Both the position numbers and the translations under genes were made by a program. A DNA stretch of 16,534 bases from an uncultured Variovorax sp. (GTDB lineage: Bacteria; Pseudomonadota; Gammaproteobacteria; Burkholderiales; Burkholderiaceae). Of the stretch, positions 1 to 7,213 are shown one piece after another (within the stretch, counting starts at the first letter, position 1; every line of letters starts with the position of its first letter). Location: NCBI GenBank assembly GCA_946478645.1, contig CAMLCW010000071.1:1-16534 (forward strand), given 5' to 3'. Below the pieces are notes generated by a model that was not told where the DNA came from, did not search any database, and saw only the letters and a list, made by a program, of their open reading frames with translations.

Positions 1-101
1 AAGCCGAGACGCCGAGCGGGTTCGCGCTTTCCTACCAGGCCACGCGCGAGCTGCAATACGACGGCGCGTTGCCCGCCGGCTTCGGAAAGGCCGCGGCATG
101 A
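1..101 (+). CDS. 3' end of an unidentified gene (partial)
   Basis: Reading from base 3, an open frame runs to TGA at 99-101 and encodes the last 32 residues of a protein, ending GFGKAAA. Codon use is GC-rich like the neighbours, so it looks like a genuine gene end. I do not recognise the family. The stop overlaps the ATG of the following receptor gene (ATGA at 98-101). That indicates co-transcription and translational coupling, so this gene may encode an enzyme acting on the receptor's ligand. Bug-receptor genes often sit beside catabolic genes, but that is context only. Confidence 0.5.
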   Translation, partial: AETPSGFALSYQATRELQYDGALPAGFGKAAA

Positions 102-1072
102 AGCGCCGCACGCTCGTGGCCACGGCGGCGGCATTGGCCGCCGCACTGCCGCTGCTGCACGGCGCGGCCTGGGCCCAGCACAGCGGCGATGCGCGGCCGC
201 TCAAGCTGATCGTCCCTTTCGCGGCCGGCACCTCGACCGACATCGTGGGCCGCGTGCTGGCCGATGCGCTCGGGCGCCAGCTCGCGCAGGCCGTGGTGGT
301 CGACAACCGGCCCGGCGCCGGCGGCGCCATCGGCAGCGAACTGGCGCTGCGCTCGGGTGCCGACGGCCACACGCTGCTGCTTGGCACCGTCGGCACGCAT
401 GCGATCAACGCGTCGCTCTACAAGCGGCTCGGCTACGACCCGCAGCGCGACTTCGTACCGCTCGGCTTCGTCGGCGCCACACCGACGTTGCTGGTGGTCG
501 CGGCGGCCGCGCCGTGGAAGAGCGTGGCGGACCTGCGCCAGGCGAGCGGCCAGTCGGTGAGCTTCGCCTCGGCGGGCAACGGGACCTCGGGCCACCTCGC
601 GGGCGAGCTGCTCAAGCTGCGGCTCGGCAAGGACTTCGTGCACGTGCCCTACCGCGACGGCAACCAGGCGCTCAACGAGGTGATCGCGGGCAACGTGCAG
701 TTCATGTTCTATCACCCGGCTGCCGTGCTGCCGCAGGTGCGCGCGGGCACATTGCGCGCGCTCGGCGCATCGAGCGCGAAGCGCAGCACGGCCGCGCCCG
801 AGGTGCCCACGCTCGCCGAGCAGGGCATCGCCGACTTCGACCTGGTCGCGTGGTTCATGTTGTATGCGCCGTCGTCCATGCCCGCCGCGCAGCGCGAACG
901 GCTGCACACCGCGGCACAGGCGGTGCTGGCCCAGAACGAGGTGCAGCGCCGGCTCGCGGCCCAGGGCATCGAGCCCGCCGCCATGGGCACTGCCGAGATG
1001 AAAGCCTTCGCCGCGGCCGAGATCGCGAAGTGGGGCGAGGCCGTGCGGCGCGCCGGCGCGCAGGTCGACTGA
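98..1072 (+). CDS. Bug/TctC-family tripartite tricarboxylate transporter substrate-binding protein
   Basis: This is a 324-residue periplasmic solute receptor. Family members bind carboxylates and other small organic ligands for TctAB-type secondary transporters; the ligand here cannot be read from sequence. A Sec signal peptide is visible: basic MKRR, a hydrophobic Ala/Leu core, and a likely cut after AWA near residue 26. Family hallmarks are the VPFAAG strand-loop (39-44), DNRPGAGG (69-76), ADGHTLL (88-94), LGYDP with a following DF (111-119), and a later HVPYRDG segment. The length is normal for the family. The start ATG overlaps the upstream stop (ATGA) and has no strong ribosome binding site, consistent with coupled translation. 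No TctA or TctB gene lies nearby, so it probably works with a distant transporter or is an orphan receptor, as is common in Burkholderiales. Confidence 0.93.
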   Translation: MKRRTLVATAAALAAALPLLHGAAWAQHSGDARPLKLIVPFAAGTSTDIVGRVLADALGRQLAQAVVVDNRPGAGGAIGSELALRSGADGHTLLLGTVGTHAINASLYKRLGYDPQRDFVPLGFVGATPTLLVVAAAAPWKSVADLRQASGQSVSFASAGNGTSGHLAGELLKLRLGKDFVHVPYRDGNQALNEVIAGNVQFMFYHPAAVLPQVRAGTLRALGASSAKRSTAAPEVPTLAEQGIADFDLVAWFMLYAPSSMPAAQRERLHTAAQAVLAQNEVQRRLAAQGIEPAAMGTAEMKAFAAAEIAKWGEAVRRAGAQVD

Positions 1073-1102
1073 CGCGCACGGCATCGAGATTCAAAAAACC
1101 AC

Positions 1103-1107
1103 AGGAG
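1103..1107 (+). promoter_or_regulatory. Shine-Dalgarno site of the second Bug receptor gene
   Basis: AGGAG lies six bases before the ATG at 1114. It settles the start, because this reading frame is open far upstream inside the preceding gene. Confidence 0.8.
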
Positions 1108-1113
1108 ACAAGC

Positions 1114-2130
1114 ATGCGTTCGAAGACGACGACGACAACGACGAAATCACCAAGCCGCACCCGAAGGGCGCTGGGCTTGGCACTCGGCCTCGCGAGCCTC
1201 ATCGCCGCGGTGCCGGCATCGGCCCAGGCCCCGGCCGGCGGATGGCCCAGCAAGCCGATCCGCATCGTGGTGGGCTTCGCGCCCGGCACGCCGCCCGACA
1301 TCTTCGCGCGCTTGTACGGCGAGTACGCGGGCCGCAAGCTCGGCGTGCCCGTGATGATCGACAACCGCCCCGGCACCGCCGGCAACCTCGCCTCCGACAC
1401 CGTTGCGAAGGCCCCCGCGGACGGCTACACCTTCCTGTACAACCTCTCGACCGCGTTCACGATCAATCCCTACATCTACAGCAAGCTGCCGTTCGACCCC
1501 GAGAAGGACCTGGTCCCGGTCGCCACCACCATGCGCCAGGGCCTCGTGCTGATCGCCACCCCCAAGTTCCCGGCCAAGACCCTCAAGGAACTGGTGGCCG
1601 CGGCGAAGGACAAGCCCGGCACCTATTCGCATGCCTCCTACGGCGCGGGCAGCCCGTCGCAGCTGATCGTGGAATCGCTCAAGGACGAGGTCGGCATCGA
1701 CATGCTCCACGTGCCGTACCGCGCGAGCCCCATCGCCGACCTCGTCGGCGGGCAGGTCGACACGCTGATGGAGCCGATCGCCACCGGCTACCCGCTGATC
1801 AGCAGCGGCCGCGTGAAGGCGCTCGCGTATTCGGGACCGGAGCGCCACCCGGCGCTGCCCGACGTGCCCACGCTCTCCGAGGCGATGCCCGGCTTCTCGA
1901 TGATGTCGTGGCACGGCATCTGGGCGCCCGCGGCTACGCCACAGGCGGTGCTCGAGCGCTTCAATGCGGTGTTCGTGGAGGCGAGCAAGGACCCCGACCT
2001 GGCCCGCCGCATCCGCGAGCTCAACAGCGAGCCGCTCGGCGTGGCGCGCACGGAGATGGCGGCGATGGTGCGCCGCGATGCGGAGATCTACAGCCGGGTG
2101 GTGAAGGCGCGGAACATCCGGGTGGACTGA
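1114..2130 (+). CDS. Second Bug/TctC-family tripartite tricarboxylate transporter substrate-binding protein
   Basis: A 338-residue paralogue of the receptor just upstream, separated by 41 bases. The start is fixed by the AGGAG site; the frame is open further upstream, but only as a shadow of the first gene. The signal region is unusual: MRSK is followed by six threonines (5-10), a basic stretch, then a hydrophobic core and a probable cut after ASA at residue 37. Family motifs are WPSKPIRIVVGFAPG (44-58), DNRPGTAG (83-90), ADGYTFL (102-108) and a VPYR segment in the second lobe. The motifs and loops differ enough from the first receptor to suggest a different ligand. It probably shares the upstream transcript. 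Transport partner genes are absent. Confidence 0.93.
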   Translation: MRSKTTTTTTKSPSRTRRALGLALGLASLIAAVPASAQAPAGGWPSKPIRIVVGFAPGTPPDIFARLYGEYAGRKLGVPVMIDNRPGTAGNLASDTVAKAPADGYTFLYNLSTAFTINPYIYSKLPFDPEKDLVPVATTMRQGLVLIATPKFPAKTLKELVAAAKDKPGTYSHASYGAGSPSQLIVESLKDEVGIDMLHVPYRASPIADLVGGQVDTLMEPIATGYPLISSGRVKALAYSGPERHPALPDVPTLSEAMPGFSMMSWHGIWAPAATPQAVLERFNAVFVEASKDPDLARRIRELNSEPLGVARTEMAAMVRRDAEIYSRVVKARNIRVD

Positions 2131-2145
2131 GCGGCAGCCGCCGGC

Positions 2146-2162
2146 CCGCGCCTCAGGCGCGG
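2146..2162. terminator. GC hairpin between convergent genes, possible bidirectional terminator
   Basis: CCGCGCC and GGCGCGG form a perfect 7-bp stem around the three-base loop TCA, which is the stop codon of the minus-strand gene. It sits where the plus-strand receptor gene and the minus-strand membrane-protein gene converge, only 22 bases apart. There is no T-tract on either side, so it is not a classical intrinsic terminator. It could still limit read-through or protect 3' ends. Confidence 0.35.
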
Positions 2163-2506
2163 CGCACTTCCATCACCCCATGCTCCGCGGCCTGCTCGTA
2201 GACCGCGGGCACGCGCGTGGCCAGGTGCAGCAGGATGCGCGGCGCCTGGGTGCGGACCGACCAGCGCAGCAGGATGCCGGCCCCCACCAGCACGCCGCCG
2301 AGCCACGGATGGCCCGCGAGTGCCGCGGCGATGCCGGGTCCGACGAGCGCCATCGCGAGCACCGTGGCATGCGTGCGGTGCGACACGAAAGGCGCCGCCA
2401 GCTTGGGATTGACGATGACCCGGAAGCGCCCCTGCGGAAGTCCCTGGCGGAACTCCTCGAAGGGGATGTATTCGGCGGTCTCCTGCGGATCGTTCGGTCG
2501 GGTCAT
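2153..2506 (-). CDS. Small two-helix membrane protein of unknown function
   Basis: A 117-residue protein that I cannot assign to a named family. It begins with a polar, probably cytoplasmic segment of about 45 residues (MTRPNDPQETAEYIPFEEF and onward). Two closely spaced hydrophobic helices follow, about 47-65 and 67-82, separated by GHPW. A roughly 35-residue tail with mixed charge (ending MEVRRA) comes last. This is the layout of a small inner-membrane hairpin protein. It starts 56 bases after the stop of the upstream hydrolase on the same strand and is likely co-transcribed with it. No strong ribosome binding site precedes the ATG. The frame remains open upstream only as a shadow of the hydrolase gene. 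Confidence 0.72.
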   Translation of the reverse strand: MTRPNDPQETAEYIPFEEFRQGLPQGRFRVIVNPKLAAPFVSHRTHATVLAMALVGPGIAAALAGHPWLGGVLVGAGILLRWSVRTQAPRILLHLATRVPAVYEQAAEHGVMEVRRA

Positions 2507-2562
2507 GCCCGCATTCTGGCGCCAAACCGGTCGCGCACCGCCAGACCCGCCTCGCGTGCCAT

Positions 2563-3501
2563 CTACAGCAGCGCTTCGCGCAGGAATGCCACCTGGTCCG
2601 CCACCACTTGTTCGAACACCCCGCCGTGGTACATGTCGAAGTGCCCGGCGGGGTATTCGCGCACGAGGGCCTGCGGCGTGCGTCGCGCGAGCGAGCGGAT
2701 GAAGTCGGCCGACACCTCCACGTCGCCGGACGCCAGCGTGAACAGGATCGGCGCGCGGATGCGCTCGAGCGTTCCGGCGCGGTAGCGCGGCGGCTTCAGC
2801 AGGAAGCGCGCCGCCACCCGGTTCTGCCAGGTCGGCGAGCCGGCCGCCACGGCGCGGAAGCGGTCTGCCAAAGCGGGATCGGTGAAGAACGCACGTCCTG
2901 GCGCCCCGTGCACCGCGAGATAGCGCGGCGCGCGACCGAGCGAGCCGCGCAGCCCATCGTGCAGCGCCGCGGCAACGAGGCGCAGCGTGACCCAGGCTGC
3001 GCGCACGCGGCCGACGCCGGCCTGGGCGGCCTTGGCCGCGAGGTTCGCACCCTTCACCGCATCGAGCGCCGGCATGTTGCACACGAGCGCGGCGATGTGC
3101 CCGTCTGCGGCGGCGACTTCCACCACGTGGCTGCCGCCGAGCGAGGTGCCCCACAGGGCCACGCAGCGCGGATCGAGCGCCGGATGCCCGCGCGCGAACG
3201 CGATCGCCGCGCGCAGGTCGGCGCGCTGCCGGTCGATGTCGATGAGCTGGCGCGGCTCGCCCGGGCTCGCGCCGAGATGGCGGTAGTCGAAGACGAGTGC
3301 GGCGAGCCCCGCCGCGGCGAAGCGCGCCGCGAAGTCGGGAACGACCCAGTCCATGGTCCCTGAGAAGCCGTTGGCGAGCACGACGCTCGGCAGCGGGCCG
3401 TTCGCCCGGCCCGATCGCGGCAGGTAGAGGCGACCGGCGCAGGCAGTCGCATCGCAGGGAATGGCGACCTGCAGGATGTCGGTGGCTTCAGGGGCATGCA
3501 T
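2563..3501 (-). CDS. Alpha/beta-hydrolase fold protein
   Basis: A 312-residue soluble hydrolase of the broad dienelactone-hydrolase/acyl-peptidase type. Its physiological substrate is unknown, probably an ester, thioester or amide. The nucleophile elbow is GTSLGG, with Ser at about residue 120. An early strand-loop, VVLANGFSGTMDW (41-53), supplies the oxyanion region. D260 in ASGD and H287 in AGHFDMY are the likely remaining catalytic-triad members. The FDYRHLGAS stretch (71-79) is typical of this group. There is no signal peptide, so the protein should be cytoplasmic. The ATG at 3499-3501 is chosen because the conserved fold begins shortly after it and the DNA beyond belongs to the divergent intergenic region. 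Downstream comes the small membrane protein on the same strand. Confidence 0.85.
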   Translation of the reverse strand: MHAPEATDILQVAIPCDATACAGRLYLPRSGRANGPLPSVVLANGFSGTMDWVVPDFAARFAAAGLAALVFDYRHLGASPGEPRQLIDIDRQRADLRAAIAFARGHPALDPRCVALWGTSLGGSHVVEVAAADGHIAALVCNMPALDAVKGANLAAKAAQAGVGRVRAAWVTLRLVAAALHDGLRGSLGRAPRYLAVHGAPGRAFFTDPALADRFRAVAAGSPTWQNRVAARFLLKPPRYRAGTLERIRAPILFTLASGDVEVSADFIRSLARRTPQALVREYPAGHFDMYHGGVFEQVVADQVAFLREALL

Positions 3502-3542
3502 GGGCGGGGCGCCTCGAAAACCCGATCGAGGGCGCAGCCGCC

Positions 3543-3572
3543 ACGGTACCGAACGGGAGGCAGGCCGGTCAA
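3543..3572 (-). promoter_or_regulatory. Possible sigma-70 promoter for the hydrolase gene
   Basis: On the minus strand, TTGACC (3567-3572) is followed after 18 bases by TACCGT (3543-3548). That is five of six matches to the -35 consensus and three of six to the -10 consensus. Transcription would begin about 30-40 bases before the hydrolase ATG. The site lies in the 101-base gap between divergent genes, where a promoter is expected. Confidence 0.35.
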
Positions 3573-3602
3573 GGCCGTTGGGCGCCGCGATACGATGGGG
3601 CC

Positions 3603-5036
3603 ATGTCGCCGCGCGCCGTTCTTCTTCTCTTCTCGGCCATGCTGCCCGCAGCGGCGCTGGCGCCCACCGGCAGCGCGCATGCGCAGTCCCGGGAGCAGAC
3701 ACTCTCGATGAGCTTCGATGCAGCGCGCGCACGCATGCGCGATCGCTCCGACAAGCTCGCGGCCGCGCGCGCCGCGGTCGAGTCGAAGCAACTGCAGGGC
3801 GAAGGCCTCAAGGGCCTTGGCGGTCCGGTGCTGAGCGTCTCGGGCCTGGCCTACGCCTACAACGCCAACCTGAACCTCGACCTCGATCCGCTCAACCAGC
3901 GCATCGGCCAGATCGGCCAGGCGCTGCCTTCGTCGCTGCAGGGCCTGGTCGCACGCGTGCCGATTCCGCAGCTGCCCAACAGCTACACGCTCAACCGGCA
4001 CGACACCGGTGCCAACGCGTCGGTGTCGGCCGTCTGGCCGATCTACCTGGGCGGCGCGACCGAGGCGGTGCGCGGCTTCGTGTCGGCCCAGACGCGCGAG
4101 GCCGAGGCCGACGCCGATCAGGCCAGCCACGAGGTCGAGACCGTGCTGGTCCAGCGCTACTTCGGCGCGCAGCTCGCGCAGCGGGCCGCCATGCTGCGCG
4201 TGCAAGCCGAACGCACCATCGCGCAGCACGACGCGGCGGCGCAGAAGATGCTCGCGGCCGGCGTGATCTCGCGCGTCGAAAGGCTGCAGGCCAGCGCCGC
4301 CTACGAAGAGGCCCGGCGCAACGCGCGCAAGGCCGAGGACGACGCCGCGCTGGCCGCCGTGGCGCTCGCGCGCACCGTGCGCGCCGATGGCACGGTCGCG
4401 CCGCAGACGCCGCTCTTCGTGTCGAGCCAGCCGGTGGAGCCGCTGTCGTATTTCATCGACGCGGCGCTGGTGCGCCATCCGGGCCTCGGCAAGGTGGCGG
4501 CCAAGAAGATGCAGGCCGAGCAGTTGCACGAAGGCGAAGCGGCGCTGCGCCGGCCGCAGGTCATCGCCTTCGGCACGCGCGAGCTCAAGAGCGGCAATGC
4601 CGACTGGGTGGCCGGGCTGGGCGTGCGCTGGACGCTCTACGACGCGGTCGACCGCGACGCGCTCGCGGCCGCTTCGCAAAAGCAGGTCGAGCAGGCCGAG
4701 CGCACCGGCGCGCAGGCCCGCAGCGACATCGCGCTGCTGGTCGAGCGCAACTGGCGCGCGCTGGAGAATGCGCGCCGGCAGTACCTGGGCATGCAGGCGT
4801 CGATCGATCTGGCGACGGAAGTGCGCCGGCTGCGCGTGGCCGGGCTGCGCGAGGGCACGAGCACCACGCTCGACCTGATCGATGCCGAGACCAACCTGGC
4901 GAAGGTGCAGACCGAACGCGCGCAGGCCGCGAACGACTACGTGCAGGCGCTCGCGCAGCTGCTCGAGAGCGCGGGCCTGTCCGACAAATTTTCCGACTAC
5001 ATCGCACGCGCCGATCTGAGGGTGACCGACCAATGA
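3603..5036 (+). CDS. TolC-family outer-membrane efflux protein
   Basis: A 477-residue outer-membrane factor that would form the trimeric channel of a tripartite exporter. It has a signal peptide with a likely cut after AHA (residues 25-27). There is no lipobox cysteine, so it resembles TolC rather than the lipidated NodT/OprM group. The mature part holds long, alanine- and glutamine-rich helices with the internal duplication typical of the family. One helical half runs into VERLQASAAYEEARRNARKA and the other into TLDLIDAETNLAKVQTERAQ. Beta-strand segments such as ANASVSAVWPIYLGG and WVAGLGVRWTLYDA match the family's paired strands. The ATG at 3603 puts the signal peptide at the N-terminus; no clear ribosome binding site precedes it. 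The stop overlaps the next start (ATGA, 5033-5036), so it is coupled to the HlyD gene. Confidence 0.9.
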   Translation: MSPRAVLLLFSAMLPAAALAPTGSAHAQSREQTLSMSFDAARARMRDRSDKLAAARAAVESKQLQGEGLKGLGGPVLSVSGLAYAYNANLNLDLDPLNQRIGQIGQALPSSLQGLVARVPIPQLPNSYTLNRHDTGANASVSAVWPIYLGGATEAVRGFVSAQTREAEADADQASHEVETVLVQRYFGAQLAQRAAMLRVQAERTIAQHDAAAQKMLAAGVISRVERLQASAAYEEARRNARKAEDDAALAAVALARTVRADGTVAPQTPLFVSSQPVEPLSYFIDAALVRHPGLGKVAAKKMQAEQLHEGEAALRRPQVIAFGTRELKSGNADWVAGLGVRWTLYDAVDRDALAAASQKQVEQAERTGAQARSDIALLVERNWRALENARRQYLGMQASIDLATEVRRLRVAGLREGTSTTLDLIDAETNLAKVQTERAQAANDYVQALAQLLESAGLSDKFSDYIARADLRVTDQ

Positions 5037-6022
5037 CAACAAGTGCCAAGACCCGCCGACTGATCGCCATCGGGCTGGCGCTGGGCCTGCTCGCGCTGCT
5101 GGCCTGGGGCTTCTGGCGCGCGGCGCAGCCGCCGCCCGAGGTGTTCCAGGGCCAGATGGAAGCGCGCGAGACCGACATCGCCGGCAAGGTGACGGGCCGC
5201 ATCGCCGAGGTGCTGGTGAAGGAAGGCGACCGCATCGAGGCCGGCGCCCTGCTGATCCGCATGGACAGCCCCGAGGTCGCCGCCAAGATCGCACAGGCCA
5301 CCGCGGCACAGCAGGCCGCCGAGGCCGTGGCGCGCAAGGCGCAGAACGGCGCGCGGCCGCAGGAGGTCGAGATGGCGCGCATGCAGTGGCAGCGGGCGGA
5401 GACCGCGGCGCAGCTCGCGCAGACCTCGTTCCGCCGCGTCGACGGGCTGGCGCGCGAAGGCCTGGTCGCCGAGCAGAAGCGCGACGAGGCCGAGGCCAAC
5501 TGGAAGGCATCGCGCGACGCGGCGCTGGCCGCCAAGGCGCAGTACGACATGGCGCGCATCGGTGCCCGGCCCGAGGACAAGGCCGCCGCCGACGCGCAGG
5601 TGCGCCAGGTCAGCGGCGTGCTCGCCGAGGCCGAGGCGGCGCAGGCCGAAACCGAACTGCGCAGCCCCGTGGCGGGCGAGGTGGCCAAGGTGCTGGCGCG
5701 GGTCGGCGAACTCTCGCCGCAGGGCGTGGCGGTGGTCACGGTGGTCGACCTCAACGACCAGTGGGTGGTGCTCAACGTGCGCGAGGACCGGCTCGCGCGC
5801 TTTGCCGTCGGCAGCGAATTCGACGCGGTGCTGCCGGCGCTGCCCGAGGCTTCGCGCAAGGCCCGCTTCAAGGTGCACTACAGCGCCGCCCTGCCCGACT
5901 TCGCCACCTGGCGCGCCACGCGCGGCGGCGCGGGCTTCGACGTGCGCACCTTCGAGGTCCGCGCCCGGCCGCTGCAGCCGATCGCCGGTGCGCGCCCGGG
6001 CATGAGCGTGCTGGTCGAGTAA
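5033..6022 (+). CDS. HlyD-family periplasmic adaptor (membrane fusion protein)
   Basis: A 329-residue adaptor that would bridge the inner-membrane permeases and the TolC-type channel. One N-terminal membrane anchor spans residues 9-28. A biotinyl-lipoyl-like half-motif follows at 48-82 (TDIAGKVTGRIAEVLVKEGD and onward). A long Ala/Gln/Glu helical hairpin covers about 83-207. The second lipoyl half starts at LRSPVAGEVAKV (209-220), and a beta-barrel and C-terminal domain end in GARPGMSVLVE. The layout matches the YbhG/YhiI/EmrA class of adaptors, which pair with ABC-2 or MFS pumps. The start overlaps the upstream stop (ATGA), and the first permease begins 12 bases after the end. The operon context supports a drug, lipid or metabolite efflux role without naming a substrate. 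Confidence 0.92.
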   Translation: MTTSAKTRRLIAIGLALGLLALLAWGFWRAAQPPPEVFQGQMEARETDIAGKVTGRIAEVLVKEGDRIEAGALLIRMDSPEVAAKIAQATAAQQAAEAVARKAQNGARPQEVEMARMQWQRAETAAQLAQTSFRRVDGLAREGLVAEQKRDEAEANWKASRDAALAAKAQYDMARIGARPEDKAAADAQVRQVSGVLAEAEAAQAETELRSPVAGEVAKVLARVGELSPQGVAVVTVVDLNDQWVVLNVREDRLARFAVGSEFDAVLPALPEASRKARFKVHYSAALPDFATWRATRGGAGFDVRTFEVRARPLQPIAGARPGMSVLVE

Positions 6023-6034
6023 GCGGCCGACACC

Positions 6035-7213
6035 ATGCGCGGGTTCGCTGCAGCCAGTGCCCGGCGCGAGTTCGCGCTGCTGCGCACGCGGCCCTGGGAC
6101 CTGGCCATGGTCACGTGGGTGCCGCTGCTTGCGGTGGCGCTGATCTGGTGGATCTTTTCGGCCGGGCTGCCGAACCGGCTGCCGATCGGCGTGCTCGACC
6201 AGGACCACTCCGCGCTGTCGCGCCAGCTGGTGCGCTTTCTCGCGGCGACGCCCGGCCTCCACGTCACGCAGCAGTACGCCGACGAGGCCGCCATGGCGCG
6301 TGCGCTCACCAGCGGCGCGGTGGCCGCTGCGGTGCAACTGCCGCGCGAACTCAGCCGCGACGTGAAGCAGGGGCGCGCCGGCCGCGTGGTGCTCCTGCAC
6401 AACGCGCAACTGGGCACGCATTCGAGCCTGATCCAGCGCGACGTGCGCACCGCAGTGGCCACCGTGTCGGCGGGCGTGGAGCTGGCCGTGCGCAACAAGC
6501 GCGGCGAATCGATGGCCGGCGCGCGCCGCAGCATGGAGCCGATCCGCGCCAGCACCGTGGCGCTGTTCAACACCTCGCTCGACTACGAGCAGTTCCTCGG
6601 CGCCGCACTGATTCCGGCGCTGCTGCACATCCTGGCGATGACCGCGGGCGCCTGGGCCGTGGGCCGCGAGCTGCGCGACCGCAGCCTTGGCACATGGCTC
6701 GGTGCTGCGCCGCGCTGGCACGAAGCGCTGGCCGCGCTGGCGGGCAAGCTCGCGCTGCCGTTCGCGAGCCTTGCGGCCGTGGGCATCGGCGGCATGCTGT
6801 GGATCACCGGCGGCCGCGGCTGGCATCCGGCCGGCTCGCTCGCATGGACGCTGTTCGCGCTGGCGGTGTTCCTCGCGTTGTCGATCGCGCTCGGCGCGTT
6901 CGCCTCCAGCATCACGCGGTCGCTGCGCACGGCGCTGTCGGCCACCGGCTTCATCACCGCGCCGGCGTTCGCATTCGGCGGCGTGGGCTTTCCGCTCGTC
7001 GCGATGCCGCTGCTCGCGCAGGCCTGGGCGCTGCTCTTGCCGTACACGCACTACATCCGGGTGCAGATGGAGCAGCTCCAGATGGGCGCGCCGCTCATGT
7101 ACTCGGTGGCGGCGCCGCTCTGGATGGTGCTCGCCACCGCGCTGCTGCTGGCCGCGTCGGCCGCTGCGCTGGTGCGTGCCGCGCGCGCGCCCGCCACATG
7201 GGGAGGCCGCTGA
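6035..7213 (+). CDS. ABC-2 type transporter permease, first of two
   Basis: A 392-residue inner-membrane protein with the YhhJ/YbhS/YbhR-like layout. One helix (about 24-43) is followed by an extracytoplasmic domain of roughly 150 residues opening with GVLDQDHSALSRQ (52-64). Five further hydrophobic segments lie in the C-terminal half. The cytoplasmic connection after the second helix (WAVGRELRDRSLGTWLGAAP) resembles the coupling region where ABC-2 permeases contact their ATPase, although no ATPase gene is found here. The stop (7211-7213) and the next ATG (7213) share a base, so the two permeases are coupled and probably form a heterodimer. The first 34 residues are basic and amphipathic before and within helix one. 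Confidence 0.88.
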   Translation: MRGFAAASARREFALLRTRPWDLAMVTWVPLLAVALIWWIFSAGLPNRLPIGVLDQDHSALSRQLVRFLAATPGLHVTQQYADEAAMARALTSGAVAAAVQLPRELSRDVKQGRAGRVVLLHNAQLGTHSSLIQRDVRTAVATVSAGVELAVRNKRGESMAGARRSMEPIRASTVALFNTSLDYEQFLGAALIPALLHILAMTAGAWAVGRELRDRSLGTWLGAAPRWHEALAALAGKLALPFASLAAVGIGGMLWITGGRGWHPAGSLAWTLFALAVFLALSIALGAFASSITRSLRTALSATGFITAPAFAFGGVGFPLVAMPLLAQAWALLLPYTHYIRVQMEQLQMGAPLMYSVAAPLWMVLATALLLAASAAALVRAARAPATWGGR

